Below, in pieces: positions 25,472 through 33,864 of a stretch of DNA of 64,000 nt (position 1 is the stretch's first letter; each line of letters begins with the position of its first letter). The DNA comes from Leifsonia shinshuensis (GTDB lineage Bacteria; Actinomycetota; Actinomycetes; Actinomycetales; Microbacteriaceae): NCBI RefSeq assembly GCF_014217625.1, contig NZ_CP043641.1, forward strand, positions 1,984,001-2,048,000. Direction: 5' to 3'. The notes beneath the pieces are model-generated. The model was not told the DNA's origin, made no database searches, and worked only from the letters and a program-made list of their open reading frames with translations. The translations under genes were made by a program, and so were the position numbers.

Positions 25472-26743
25472 ATGGAAACGACGCTGCCGCAGACCCACGC
25501 CGGGTCCAAGGCTTGGGAAGAGGCGCAGCGGCAGTTGACCGCGGCGATCGACCAGTTGGGATTCGACTCGGGCATGCACCGTATGCTCGCGACTCCACGT
25601 CGCGAGATGACAGTCGCCGTCCCGCTTCGCCGCGATGACGGTACGGTTGCCGTTTTCACCGGCCACCGCGTCCAGCACAATTTGTCCCGCGGTCCGGCCA
25701 AGGGTGGACTGCGTTTCAGCCCGGATGTGACATTGGACGAGGTCCGCGCTCTTTCGATGTGGATGACCTGGAAGTGTGCTCTCGTCGACGTGCCCTACGG
25801 CGGCGCCAAGGGCGGTGTGACTATCGACCCTCGCCGGTATTCGATCGGTGAGTTGGAGCGGGTCACCCGCCGCTACACCAGCGAGATTCTGCCGATTCTC
25901 GGACCGGAGCGTGACATTCCCGCTCCGGATATCGGAACTGACGAGCGCACGATGAGTTGGATCATGGACACGTACTCGTCAGCTATCGGGTTTACGGTTC
26001 CCGCGGTCGTCACTGGGAAGCCGGTCAGCCTTGGCGGTTCCCTTGGCCGGTCCACCGCGACCTCTCGAGGTGTCACCCATATCGCCCTCGCAGCGTTGCG
26101 GAAGAAGGGCATCAATCCTGATGGGGCTACGGCGGTCGTGCAGGGGTTCGGAAAGGTTGGCCGGGACGCGGCACTTTTCCTGAGCCAGGCTGGCGTTCGG
26201 GTTGTTGCGATCGCCGACCAGTACGGCGCTGTCGTCAACTGGGGTGGCCTAAACATTGCAAACCTGTCCGAGCATGTCTCTTCCACGGGTCGTGTCCCCG
26301 GCTTTGACGGTGGAGACGACCTTCTGGGCGAGTCGGTGCTCGAACTGCCGGTGGACTTGCTTGTCCCTGCAGCCGTGGAAGGAGTGCTCAACGAGAAGAA
26401 CGCGGCCTGGGTGCAGGCACGGGTCATCGTCGAAGGCGCGAACGGCCCAACGACAACTGCTGCGGACGAGGTTTTCGAGGCCAACGACATCCTCGTGGTG
26501 CCCGACATTCTTGCGAATGCCGGCGGCGTCGTCGTCTCGTACTTCGAATGGGCGCAGGCGAATCAGGCTTATCGGTGGGACGTCGCGGATGTTGAATCTC
26601 GTCTCGCTGACCGGATGCTCGCGTCTTGGCAGGCTGTGAACAGCTATGCCGACTCCCGGAATCTGTCGCTCAGGTCGGCGGCTACCGCCCTTGCTGTCGA
26701 GCGCGTCGCTGAAGCACATCGGCTCCGCGGTCTGTACCCGTAA
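25472..26743 (+). CDS. Glu/Leu/Phe/Val dehydrogenase (glutamate dehydrogenase type)
   Basis: A 423-residue oxidative deaminase. Catalytic-domain motifs KGGLRFSPDVTLDEVRALSM, TWKCALVDVPYGGAKGG (catalytic Lys) and PAPDIGTDERTMSWIMDTYS are intact, and the Rossmann domain carries VVQGFGKVGRDAA. It interconverts glutamate and 2-oxoglutarate plus ammonia, and so links the ammonia released by this cluster to central metabolism. AAGGAGG five bases before the ATG at 25472 sets the start. The cupin gene follows 20 bp downstream. Confidence 0.9.
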   Translation: METTLPQTHAGSKAWEEAQRQLTAAIDQLGFDSGMHRMLATPRREMTVAVPLRRDDGTVAVFTGHRVQHNLSRGPAKGGLRFSPDVTLDEVRALSMWMTWKCALVDVPYGGAKGGVTIDPRRYSIGELERVTRRYTSEILPILGPERDIPAPDIGTDERTMSWIMDTYSSAIGFTVPAVVTGKPVSLGGSLGRSTATSRGVTHIALAALRKKGINPDGATAVVQGFGKVGRDAALFLSQAGVRVVAIADQYGAVVNWGGLNIANLSEHVSSTGRVPGFDGGDDLLGESVLELPVDLLVPAAVEGVLNEKNAAWVQARVIVEGANGPTTTAADEVFEANDILVVPDILANAGGVVVSYFEWAQANQAYRWDVADVESRLADRMLASWQAVNSYADSRNLSLRSAATALAVERVAEAHRLRGLYP

Positions 26744-26763
26744 TCGAGCGGAGGGATAAGAGG

Positions 26764-27117
26764 ATGGAGAAGCTTACGGTTACCGAAATCACTTCAACCA
26801 ACGGTTTGACGGCGAGACCGGAGCATTTCACGACGAGTTCACCGTGGTGGTCCGTAAAGGAGCACCGGGTTACCCTTCCTGCCGACCGTGCCGTTGGCGG
26901 CGTCTGGGAAGCTGAATCTGGTTGGGCGTACATCAAAGACTGGCCTTACCACCAGGTGTGCGTCATTCTAAGCGGCCGCATCGCCGTTGAGTCACTCGAC
27001 GGTGAACGATCCGAGTTCGGAGAGGGTCGGGCGTTCCTGATCCCGAAGGGCTTCAACGGCTACCTGTACGTCCTTGAACCCGTCCGAAAAGTGTTCGTCG
27101 GCGTTTTCGACGAGTAG
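26764..27117 (+). CDS. Cupin-domain protein (DUF861/ureidoglycine-cupin type)
   Basis: A 117-residue single cupin. Motifs are GVWEAESGWAYIKDWPYHQV, VCVILSGRIAVES and FGEGRAFLIPKGFNGYLYV. The EAESG-W...Y-H-x-VxxILSG order is that of the cupin_3/DUF861 family, which includes (S)-ureidoglycine aminohydrolase. Twenty bases after the glutamate dehydrogenase gene, so one operon. It may bind or convert the small amide product of the pathway. Confidence 0.8.
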   Translation: MEKLTVTEITSTNGLTARPEHFTTSSPWWSVKEHRVTLPADRAVGGVWEAESGWAYIKDWPYHQVCVILSGRIAVESLDGERSEFGEGRAFLIPKGFNGYLYVLEPVRKVFVGVFDE

Positions 27118-27126
27118 ACCAATCGG

Positions 27127-27163
27127 GAACGGGGCCGCCGCAGCCGATGCGACGGCCCCGTTC
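27127..27163. terminator. Hairpin between convergent cupin and semialdehyde dehydrogenase genes
   Basis: An 11-bp stem (GAACGGGGCCG at 27127-27137 with its complement at 27153-27163). T-runs on both sides are weak. Confidence 0.55.
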
Positions 27164-27174
27164 TCATTGCGCGT

Positions 27175-28533
27175 TCAGCCGATGCGGATCAGTTTCTTGT
27201 TGACGAACTCGTCCGCACCGTATGCCCCGAGCTCGCGACCCGAGCCGGAACGTTTGATGCCGCCGAAGGGCAGCTCTGGGCTGTCTGCCCGGATCACGTT
27301 GACGAACACCATGCCCGCCTGAACCTGATCGGCTACGCGGAGGGCCTGCTCCGGGTCGGTGCTGTACACGTAGGATCCCAACCCGTACGGGGTGTCGTTG
27401 GCGATGCGAATCGCGTCGGCTTCGTCACGCGCGCGGAACACCTGCGCTACGGGCCCGAAGAACTCTTCGTGCGCGGCCGGGTTCGACAGTTCGATGTCGG
27501 TGAGGACAGTTGCTGCGAAGTAGGCGCCGTCCCGCTGCCCACCGTACGTCAGTGTCGCCCCGTTCTCCACTGCACGCCGAACCTGGTCTTCCAAGCCCTC
27601 CGCTGCCTTCACTGACGAGAGCGGGCCAAGAATTGTGTCAGCCTTAGCCGGGTCTGCGGTTTTGATCGACGAGAGCTGCTCGACGAACTTGGTGAGGAAG
27701 GCGTCGTAGAGCGCGTCGATAACGACGAATCTCTTCGCCGCATTGCAGGCTTGCCCGTTGTTGTCGACGCGCGCGTCGACGGCATCCCTCACGGTCGCGT
27801 CCAGGTCGTTGGTTGACAGCAGGATGAACGGGTCGGAACCTCCGAGTTCGAGTACGACCTTCTTTAGGTGCCTACCGGCGTTTTCGGCTACGGCCGCGCC
27901 TGCGCGTTCTGATCCTGTGAGCGACACTCCTTGGATCCGGGGGTCGGCGACGGCATCGCGCAGCTGATCGTGGGATGCGTAGAGGTTCAGGTAGACACCG
28001 TCGGGGGCGCCTGCTGCCTGGAAGATTGCCTCGATCGCTGCCGCAGATTCAGGGCACTGCTCTGCGTGTTTGAGCAGGATGGTGTTCCCGATGACGGCGT
28101 TCGGGCCAGCAAAACGGGCGACCTGGTAGTACGGGAAGTTCCACGGCATTATGCCCAGCAGGACGCCAAGCGCGGACTTCCGCATGAACGCGCTACCTTC
28201 TCCGGCGATGTCGATCGGGGCGTCTCGCGTGAACTCTTCGGCGTTGTCCGCGTAGTAGTGGTAGATCGCACCGGCGAAGTCGACCTCGATGAGCGCCTGT
28301 TCAAGCGGTTTGCCCATCTCCCGCACGATGATGTCTGCCAGCTCGTCCCGACGTTCGATGTGCAGGTCGCCTACCCTTCGCACAATCGACGCCCGCTCAC
28401 GAAGAGGGGTGCGCGCCCAGTCAGCGAAGGCGGCGTTGGACGCGGCAATCTTCGAGTGGAGTTCAGCATCGGTCAGCGTGTCGAATGACAGACCTGCTTT
28501 ACCGGTGGCGGGATTGGTAACTGCATATCGCAT
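27175..28533 (-). CDS. Succinate-semialdehyde dehydrogenase-like ALDH
   Basis: A 452-residue NAD(P)-dependent aldehyde dehydrogenase of the short GabD/Sad branch, starting MRYAVTNPATGKAG. The active site is intact: Asn-containing MPWNFPYYQVARF, Glu229 in VLELGGSDPF and Cys263 in NNGQACNAAKRF. This branch oxidises succinate semialdehyde to succinate, the last step of 4-aminobutyrate breakdown. No 4-aminobutyrate transaminase is in the window. Divergent from the FAH-family pseudogene. Confidence 0.88.
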   Translation of the reverse strand: MRYAVTNPATGKAGLSFDTLTDAELHSKIAASNAAFADWARTPLRERASIVRRVGDLHIERRDELADIIVREMGKPLEQALIEVDFAGAIYHYYADNAEEFTRDAPIDIAGEGSAFMRKSALGVLLGIMPWNFPYYQVARFAGPNAVIGNTILLKHAEQCPESAAAIEAIFQAAGAPDGVYLNLYASHDQLRDAVADPRIQGVSLTGSERAGAAVAENAGRHLKKVVLELGGSDPFILLSTNDLDATVRDAVDARVDNNGQACNAAKRFVVIDALYDAFLTKFVEQLSSIKTADPAKADTILGPLSSVKAAEGLEDQVRRAVENGATLTYGGQRDGAYFAATVLTDIELSNPAAHEEFFGPVAQVFRARDEADAIRIANDTPYGLGSYVYSTDPEQALRVADQVQAGMVFVNVIRADSPELPFGGIKRSGSGRELGAYGADEFVNKKLIRIG

Positions 28534-28582
28534 CGGGTGATCACTTCCTTGTAAGAGCGAGAGTCGCCTTTCAGGCTACATT

Positions 28583-28606
28583 TGTTTACTAAAGAGATAC
28601 TATGGG
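28583..28606. promoter_or_regulatory. Candidate shared operator upstream of the semialdehyde dehydrogenase gene
   Basis: TGTTTACTAAAGAGATACTA-type sequence in the divergent space, the third member of the motif set at 15044 and 25339. Confidence 0.35.
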
Positions 28607-28686
28607 TGTGCGCACGCTACCATGCCGCGCGCACTGCTTAGACCTTGATCTGGCAGGCGTTTAGATAACTCGTTTCAGGAATTCGC

Positions 28687-29563
28687 GTGAGATTTTCACA
28701 CCTCAGCAACAATCCGGGCCAGTCGCCTCGACTCGCAGCTGTCATCGGCGACGGTGCCCTTTTCGTCGACGACGTGATGGCGGGCGCTCCTCGCGATCTG
28801 CAAGAATTCATTGAACGGGGCCCCTCCGAACTCGCACATGTGCGAACGACAGTCGCAGACGCCGTCACGGGCGGAGCTGCGCTTCATCCGGTCTATGACC
28901 TGCGTCACGCTTCCGCCGTGCTCCGCCCACCTCAGGTGATTTGCGGTCGGGGCGAATTATGCCGCCCACGCCTCCGAGTTGAAGCTTCGGACAGAAACGG
29001 CGGCCACCGTGTTCTCACTGTGGCCGAACTCTCTGGCCGGCCATCGAGGCACCACGGTCTGGCCGGCGGATCTCAGCGCTGCGGTTGACTACGAAGCTGA
29101 ACTCGGCGTAGTCATTGGTCAGCCCACCCGGGACGTCTCGGCGAAAGACGCGCTCGACTATGTGTTCGGCTACACCATCGTCAATGACATCACCGCCCGT
29201 GACCTACAGTTCTCAGAGGCGCAATGGTCCAGGTCGAAATCCTTTGACGGCTTCACTCCCACCGGACCGGTTGTCGTCACAGCGGACGAAATCGCTGACC
29301 CGCAAGACCTCTGGCTGACTACGAATCTGGACGGAACTATCCTTCAAGACGCGTCAACCGCGGAGATGGTTCGCACGGTCGCCGAGATCATCGAATTCCT
29401 TTCGCGGAGTGCGACTCTGCAGCCCGGGACATTGATTTCAACCGGAAGCCCCGGCGGTGCCGGCTACTCACGAGATCCGCGCGTGTTCCTGCGGGATCGC
29501 TCTACCGTCACCGTGACAATCGGTGGCATCGGATACCTCACCACCCACTGCGAGGTCCGCTGA
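28687..29563 (+). pseudogene. FAH-family hydrolase, single frameshift
   Basis: A fumarylacetoacetate-hydrolase/2-keto-4-pentenoate-hydratase family gene, about 292 codons in total. From GTG 28687 the frame reads RFSHLSNNPGQSPRLAAVIG up to PPQVIC at 28945. The family pattern VGANYAAHASEL then continues in a different frame, because one extra base lies in tgcggtc (about 28946-28950). The second frame is intact to 29563, with DYEAELGVVIG, DITARDLQ, SFDGFTPTGPVVV and LISTGSPGGAG. A Mg-dependent C-C hydrolase or decarboxylase is broken, unless this is a sequencing error. Confidence 0.82.
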
Positions 29564-29768
29564 ACGGGGCGTGACGCGCTGCCTTTCTGACCGCCCGCGG
29601 GCAGCGGTCATATACCGAATCCATGAGGTGGCGACCCGATCACCGACCATCGGAAGGCGGCTAGACCCTCACTGTTGCCCGTCAGGCATCTGTTGATTAC
29701 CATAAAGCTACCAATGTCGAGCGCCTTCGGGCGCCGTCAAGCTCATCTGCGACGCAAAGGGGTGCCAG

Positions 29769-30335
29769 TTGACTGATAGTGAGCGCTCGACGCCTGCGCT
29801 GATCGTGATCGATATCCAGCGGGACTACTTCCCAGATGGGGAGATGCCCCTGCGAGCGCCGCTTGCCGCAGCCGAGCAGGCACGGCAACTCCTTAACCAT
29901 TTCCGCTCCAACAACTGGCCTGTCATCCACATCAAACACGTCTGGGACTCCCCAGAAGCCACCTACCTACGTCCGGGCACGCCCGGAATCGAGCATCACC
30001 CTCTCGTCGCCCCACTCGACGAGGAAGAAGTGGTCGTCAAGGAGTTCCCCAACGCGTTCCTGGAGACTCGCCTCTCCACCGTGCTGGAAGTCCTGCATCC
30101 CAGCGCACTGGTGATTTGCGGGATGATGTCAAACATGTGCGTCGACGCGACGGTTCGAGCCGCAGCCGACTTCGGCTACAACGTCACCGTCGCCCACGAT
30201 GCATGCGATTCCTCCAACCTCCAATTCAACGACAGGTCGGTCGATGCCGCAGATGTTCATGCCGCCTACATGGCGTCGTTGGCCGACGGATACGCTGCCG
30301 TGCGGTCAGTCAGCGAGATTCTCGCTCTGTACTGA
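29769..30335 (+). CDS. Isochorismatase-like cysteine hydrolase
   Basis: A 188-residue amidohydrolase with the catalytic triad Asp15 (VIDIQRDYF), Lys91 (VVKEFPNAF) and Cys124 (GMMSNMCVDATVRAAADFGY). Relatives hydrolyse N-carbamoyl or nicotinamide-type amides. The start is TTG at 29769 with AAAGGGG about six bases upstream. It probably acts in the same nitrogen-compound pathway; it could take the carbamoyl group off an intermediate. Confidence 0.85.
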   Translation: MTDSERSTPALIVIDIQRDYFPDGEMPLRAPLAAAEQARQLLNHFRSNNWPVIHIKHVWDSPEATYLRPGTPGIEHHPLVAPLDEEEVVVKEFPNAFLETRLSTVLEVLHPSALVICGMMSNMCVDATVRAAADFGYNVTVAHDACDSSNLQFNDRSVDAADVHAAYMASLADGYAAVRSVSEILALY

Positions 30336-30732
30336 TCGGCTCATGCATTGCTTGCCGCTCATCGACGTGGGGCGCCCGGATTCACAGGGTGCGATCGGAG
30401 CCAGCTGGGTCTGCGTTCACGTGTAGTTCCGGTGCTTCCCGCGTTGGGGTAGCGGCGAATGGCCCTTCTCAGTTAGCTGGCTCGCTGATCGCCGACGAGA
30501 GCGCCGAAGCCGTGAGAGCGAGGGCTCAGGTCTGACCGGCAGGGCGCCTCGATATGTTCTGCCATCCGAGGCGCCCCGATCACAGAGCGGCAAGGTCTCG
30601 TGTCCTCCTTACTGCCGCGAGGTGCTGGATGCCTGCGCCATGAATGCAACGGTGGAGGGCGCCGACAAGTCCGCCGGCAGCATCCTGAGCGATCGTCGCC
30701 GCGGTCGCGAATGAACGGGGTTAAGGCTTCCG
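30336..30732. other. Intergenic, one strong hairpin
   Basis: No gene supported. A perfect 10-bp inverted repeat GGGCGCCTCG/CGAGGCGCCC (30542-30551 and 30567-30576) could form a hairpin; no T-run follows. Confidence 0.5.
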
Positions 30733-31242
30733 TCACTCCCCCGTCGAGTGGATTCCTTCGAGTTCTTCCCGTGCCGCGGCGGCGTGCTCTCGTCTCGACG
30801 GCGGACGGTTCGAGGTCTTCGCGGGCGCCCGGCGTTCACGAGCTCGATACTTGTCCGCCGTGGCGCGGATGAGTTCAAGCTTCTCGTCCCGGTCGTCGGC
30901 CCAGTCGCCTTCGACCAACATCCTGCTCGCAAGGAGGGCGATCAACTCTTCGTAGTCGACCTTCATGGTGGCCGCGTAACGCTCAAGCTCGTCGATGAGG
31001 TCCAGGAGCGGTGGGTGCTGTAGCCGCGGTGGGGTAACGATGGTGTGGCCTCGGCCGTTGTCCCACTTCACGACGAAGCCCCGAGCGCGAAGCATTTCCA
31101 CACCAGCCGGGACCGTTGACCTCGCCGCGGCATCGGTTGCGCGAGCGAGTTCAGAAAACGAGGGAAGATCACCACGAATCTTGCGACCCGCGATCAGCGC
31201 AGCAAGGGTGTCAAAAACTAGCTGCGGCGATGATCCTGGCAC
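30733..31242 (-). CDS. GntR-type (KorSA-like) small regulator, copy A
   Basis: A 169-residue protein: winged helix-turn-helix N-terminus (LAALIAGRKIRGDLPSFSEL, then MLRARGFVVKWDNGRGHTIV) and an all-helical C-terminus (LLDLIDELERYAATMKVDYE, LIALLASRMLVEGDW). It is clearly paralogous to copy B at 46186-46683. GAGGAG five bases before GTG 31242 sets the start. Small GntR repressors of this shape are typical kor-type regulators of actinobacterial conjugative plasmids and AICEs, but no transfer gene is in the window. Two operator-like inverted repeats lie upstream. Confidence 0.78.
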   Translation of the reverse strand: MPGSSPQLVFDTLAALIAGRKIRGDLPSFSELARATDAAARSTVPAGVEMLRARGFVVKWDNGRGHTIVTPPRLQHPPLLDLIDELERYAATMKVDYEELIALLASRMLVEGDWADDRDEKLELIRATADKYRARERRAPAKTSNRPPSRREHAAAAREELEGIHSTGE

Positions 31243-31311
31243 CAGCACTCCTCAAAATCGGGACGCTGAAGGGCCAGCGAACGCTCCCCTATTCTGACAT
31301 CGCGGAGGCTT

Positions 31312-31388
31312 GATCGTACTGTCTGCGCAGGACGAGTTTGCGAGAGAACGCGGGTCGGTCATCCGATCGTCCTGCGCAGGCAGGACGA
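31312..31388. promoter_or_regulatory. Paired operators upstream of GntR copy A
   Basis: Two 24-bp sites (31312-31335 and 31365-31388) each have arms TCGTnCTG and CAGGACGA separated by about six bases. They are 53 bp apart start to start, between the gene and the conserved AT-rich block, as expected for autoregulation. Confidence 0.6.
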
Positions 31389-31496
31389 CATTTTTGTGGG
31401 CCAGCTGAATTGGGCCAACCTGGCCCCCTGCCCCATATGTGGACTCAGTCCAACAAACCCCGACCTGGGTCTGCTCGGGGTCTGAACGTGGGCTTT

Positions 31497-31714
31497 GTAC
31501 CCGGGAAAACTGCGGTGTCAGAGCGGAGATGAGACAACAAAAACCCCGGAAAACCGGGGCCCCCAGCCCCAAAGCCTCTACTGTACTTAACTTAACTTGA
31601 TATAGATCTCTTAAAGAAAGAGAAAGGTATATATAAGGGGCCGGGGGCAGAGAAATATACATCCCCAACTTTCCCTATAGCGGGCTCCTGGGCGAAAAAG
31701 CTAAGACAATCCAG
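31497..31714. repeat. AT-rich conserved block, copy A
   Basis: About 218 bp of non-coding sequence alignable over its whole length with 46906-47118. Shared landmarks in order: gacaacaaaaacccc, ctactgtactta, tagatc, cttaaa-gaaaga, gtatatataa, ggggccggggg, gaaatata, ccctata, ggcgaaaa and aagacaatc. The segment is far richer in A and T than its surroundings. It lies 249 bp upstream of GntR copy A. Confidence 0.75.
31536..31559 (-). terminator. Rho-independent terminator inside block A
   Basis: CCCCGG-TTTT-CCGGGG followed by TTTTTGTT on the minus strand. It would end any minus-strand transcript begun in the AT-rich block before it reaches GntR copy A, so a short RNA of about 50 to 150 nt is possible. 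Confidence 0.65.
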
Positions 31715-33088
31715 AATCGGACTGGACGAACCCCAGCCAGGGACTGGGGAAGCACCTGTCTCAACGCGCCTCACAGACACGACCAGGCAGCTTCGACACC
31801 ACCCATCACGCCCGCAGTCCCACAACGCGAGCGCCTCCCGAACTGGTCAAATCACAGCAGCCCGATCGCGCCGAACAAACCGCCCTGCCCGAGTGCCAGC
31901 TGGGAACCAAACCCCACGAACGCGCACCACCACCGGCTCGCTGCAACACGCCCGCCGTCCCGTACCGGATCGCAGACCTCGACCCGGGCCCTGGACGGCC
32001 GCTCCTCGCGACGAGCCGAGCTCTGAAGCGTTGATCCCCCTTCGGGTCTGGAACGCCCTGACAACCCTCAGCAGCGCCTCAGCGACTTTGGGGTCGCCCA
32101 GCCACCTCATCACCCGGTGACGGGCTCCTGGGCACGCCTCGTCCCGGGCGCGGTCCGGGCCACCACGTCGCCCTAGTCCAGCGCGACAGCGCATCGCATC
32201 GGGACCCAGCTGGCTGCGCCACACTTCACCCCGGCAGAGGCTCCACCCATCGCGGCTGGTAACAGCCGGCATCATCCGGACGACGGCTCCCACCAGCACC
32301 GCCTCCTGGCGGCATCTGGCAGCGTCACGCTCATGTCGACGACGGCTCGCAGCAGCAGCACGCCTACTTCGCGTGGACGTGACGGAGATCGCGCCGCGGG
32401 TGCGGGACGGTGGCGCGCTGTGACGAGCCGTCATCGGATTGTTGGCGGTTGTTTGGCCGTTCCCTCGGTCGCAGTCTCCCATTCCGTTGCGTGCCCGAGC
32501 GGGCGTGATCCGGCGTGGGGCTTCGTCGGGTGGCTTGTCGGTCGCATGTAGCGATCCGATGAAGGTAATCGCTGGTGGCTCCGGATGGCCCGCCGTTCTT
32601 CACTTGCGTGCCGCGCGCCTTTGGGCTGCGGGAGTGGCTTCTGCGGGCCGGACTGGCCCGCGTTTTCGTTGAGGCGCCGCACACAAGGTGGCTGTCGTTG
32701 CCGCATGTACTGATTCGACCAACGGTTTGACCGTCCAGAAGTGGAGGAACCCTGATGAGCTTTCCCGAGATGTCTAACGATTCGGCTACTGCTAGTGCCC
32801 TGGCCGCCCCTGGAGGGTGGGCGCGGACATGGTCGGGTGTCATCTCGGACGGCGGCGAGTGAGCATGACCCAGTGGTAGCGCCCAGCCGTTCGCTGCGGG
32901 CGTGCATAGACCTATCAGGCGTGACTGCTCGGGAACGTTCTGCCACTATTCTCCATCGTTTGAAAGGCACGACCTTGACCACTGAGAGCACACGGTCGTC
33001 CGGTATGGCATCACCCCTTGTACCGGGTGCGCCTCGCGGTCGATTTTCGAGGTCTCGACGGCCGAGCAAAGACCACGGCGACTCCGCG
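31715..33088. other. 1.4 kb with no well-supported gene
   Basis: Long frames here (for example 31847-32482 on the minus strand) are Arg-rich, lack ribosome binding sites and match no family I know. The only signal I would single out is the 35-codon ORF at 32755-32862. The region follows conserved block A as 47119-48181 follows block B. Confidence 0.5.
32755..32862 (+). CDS. Possible 35-residue peptide
   Basis: Begins MSFPEMSNDSATASALAAPG and ends VISDGGE. A GGAGG ribosome binding site seven bases before the ATG is the main support. No family recognised and no promoter assigned. Confidence 0.3.
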   Translation: MSFPEMSNDSATASALAAPGGWARTWSGVISDGGE

Positions 33089-33862
33089 CTAGCTCCGCGC
33101 GGAGCCAGCGTTCGCGTGCACGCCGTCCGCGCTGGGTCTCTGCGACAGCACTCGCCGGACTTCGCGGGCGACGTCGACGGCGGTCGGCAGGTCGGAGTGG
33201 ACGCAGATCGAGCGCGGGTGCACGGGGACCGTCGAGCCGCTGAGGGAGACGACGTGTCCCCGTCCGACGGCGTCTTCGACGCGGCGGCGAACAGCTTCGA
33301 GGGGGCGCGCGCGCGGCTCGCGTTCGACGATGATCATTCCGTCGTCGCGATAGTCGAGGTCCACGTACAGCTCGGGGACGAACTCCACCCCGGCGGACGC
33401 GCAGGCTGTCTCGTGCGCGGTGCCCGCCAATCCGAAGATCGGGACGGAGTACTGCACCGCCACCTCGCAGATGGCGAGCATCAAGGCTTCGTCCGCCGCG
33501 GCCATTCCGAACAGCGCGCCGTGCGGTTTGATGTGGTCGAGCGGCACGTCCTGGGCGTCGAGGAATCCGACGAGTGCACCCACTTGGTAGCGGACGAGGT
33601 CGCGGGCCTCCGCCGGCGTGAGCGCCATCGCACGCCGGCCGAAGCCTGCTACGTCGGGCAGCCCGGGGTGCGCGCCGATGGTGACTCCGGCGGCTCTGGC
33701 GGCGCGGACTGTCCGTTGCATGGTGCCCGGGTCTCCGGCGTGGAAGCCGCAGGCGACGTTGACGGTGTCCACGATGGCGAGGAGTCCTTCGTCGTTTCCG
33801 AAGGAGTGGAGGCCGATGGCCTCGCCGAGGTCGGAGTTGATGGTGATGTTCGAGGGCGTCAT
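33089..33862 (-). CDS. pxpA: LamB/YcsF family protein, 5-oxoprolinase subunit A homologue
   Basis: A 257-residue PxpA homologue with the family signatures INSDLGEAIGLHSFGNDEGL, TVNVACGFHAGDPGTMQRTV, IGAHPGLPDVAGFGRR and HIKPHGALFGMAAADEA. PxpA acts with PxpB and PxpC in ATP-dependent opening of 5-oxoproline to glutamate. PxpB and PxpC are absent here; instead the gene is last in an operon with an amidase and an RbsABC-type importer. It may open another cyclic amide or serve a hydrolytic pathway with the amidase. Two bases after the amidase stop. Confidence 0.85.
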   Translation of the reverse strand: MTPSNITINSDLGEAIGLHSFGNDEGLLAIVDTVNVACGFHAGDPGTMQRTVRAARAAGVTIGAHPGLPDVAGFGRRAMALTPAEARDLVRYQVGALVGFLDAQDVPLDHIKPHGALFGMAAADEALMLAICEVAVQYSVPIFGLAGTAHETACASAGVEFVPELYVDLDYRDDGMIIVEREPRARPLEAVRRRVEDAVGRGHVVSLSGSTVPVHPRSICVHSDLPTAVDVAREVRRVLSQRPSADGVHANAGSARS

Positions 33863-33864
33863 GG

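Noticed and set aside
31847..32482. 211-codon minus-strand frame after conserved block A
   Set aside because: Arg-rich, no start signal, no similarity to anything at the equivalent place after block B.
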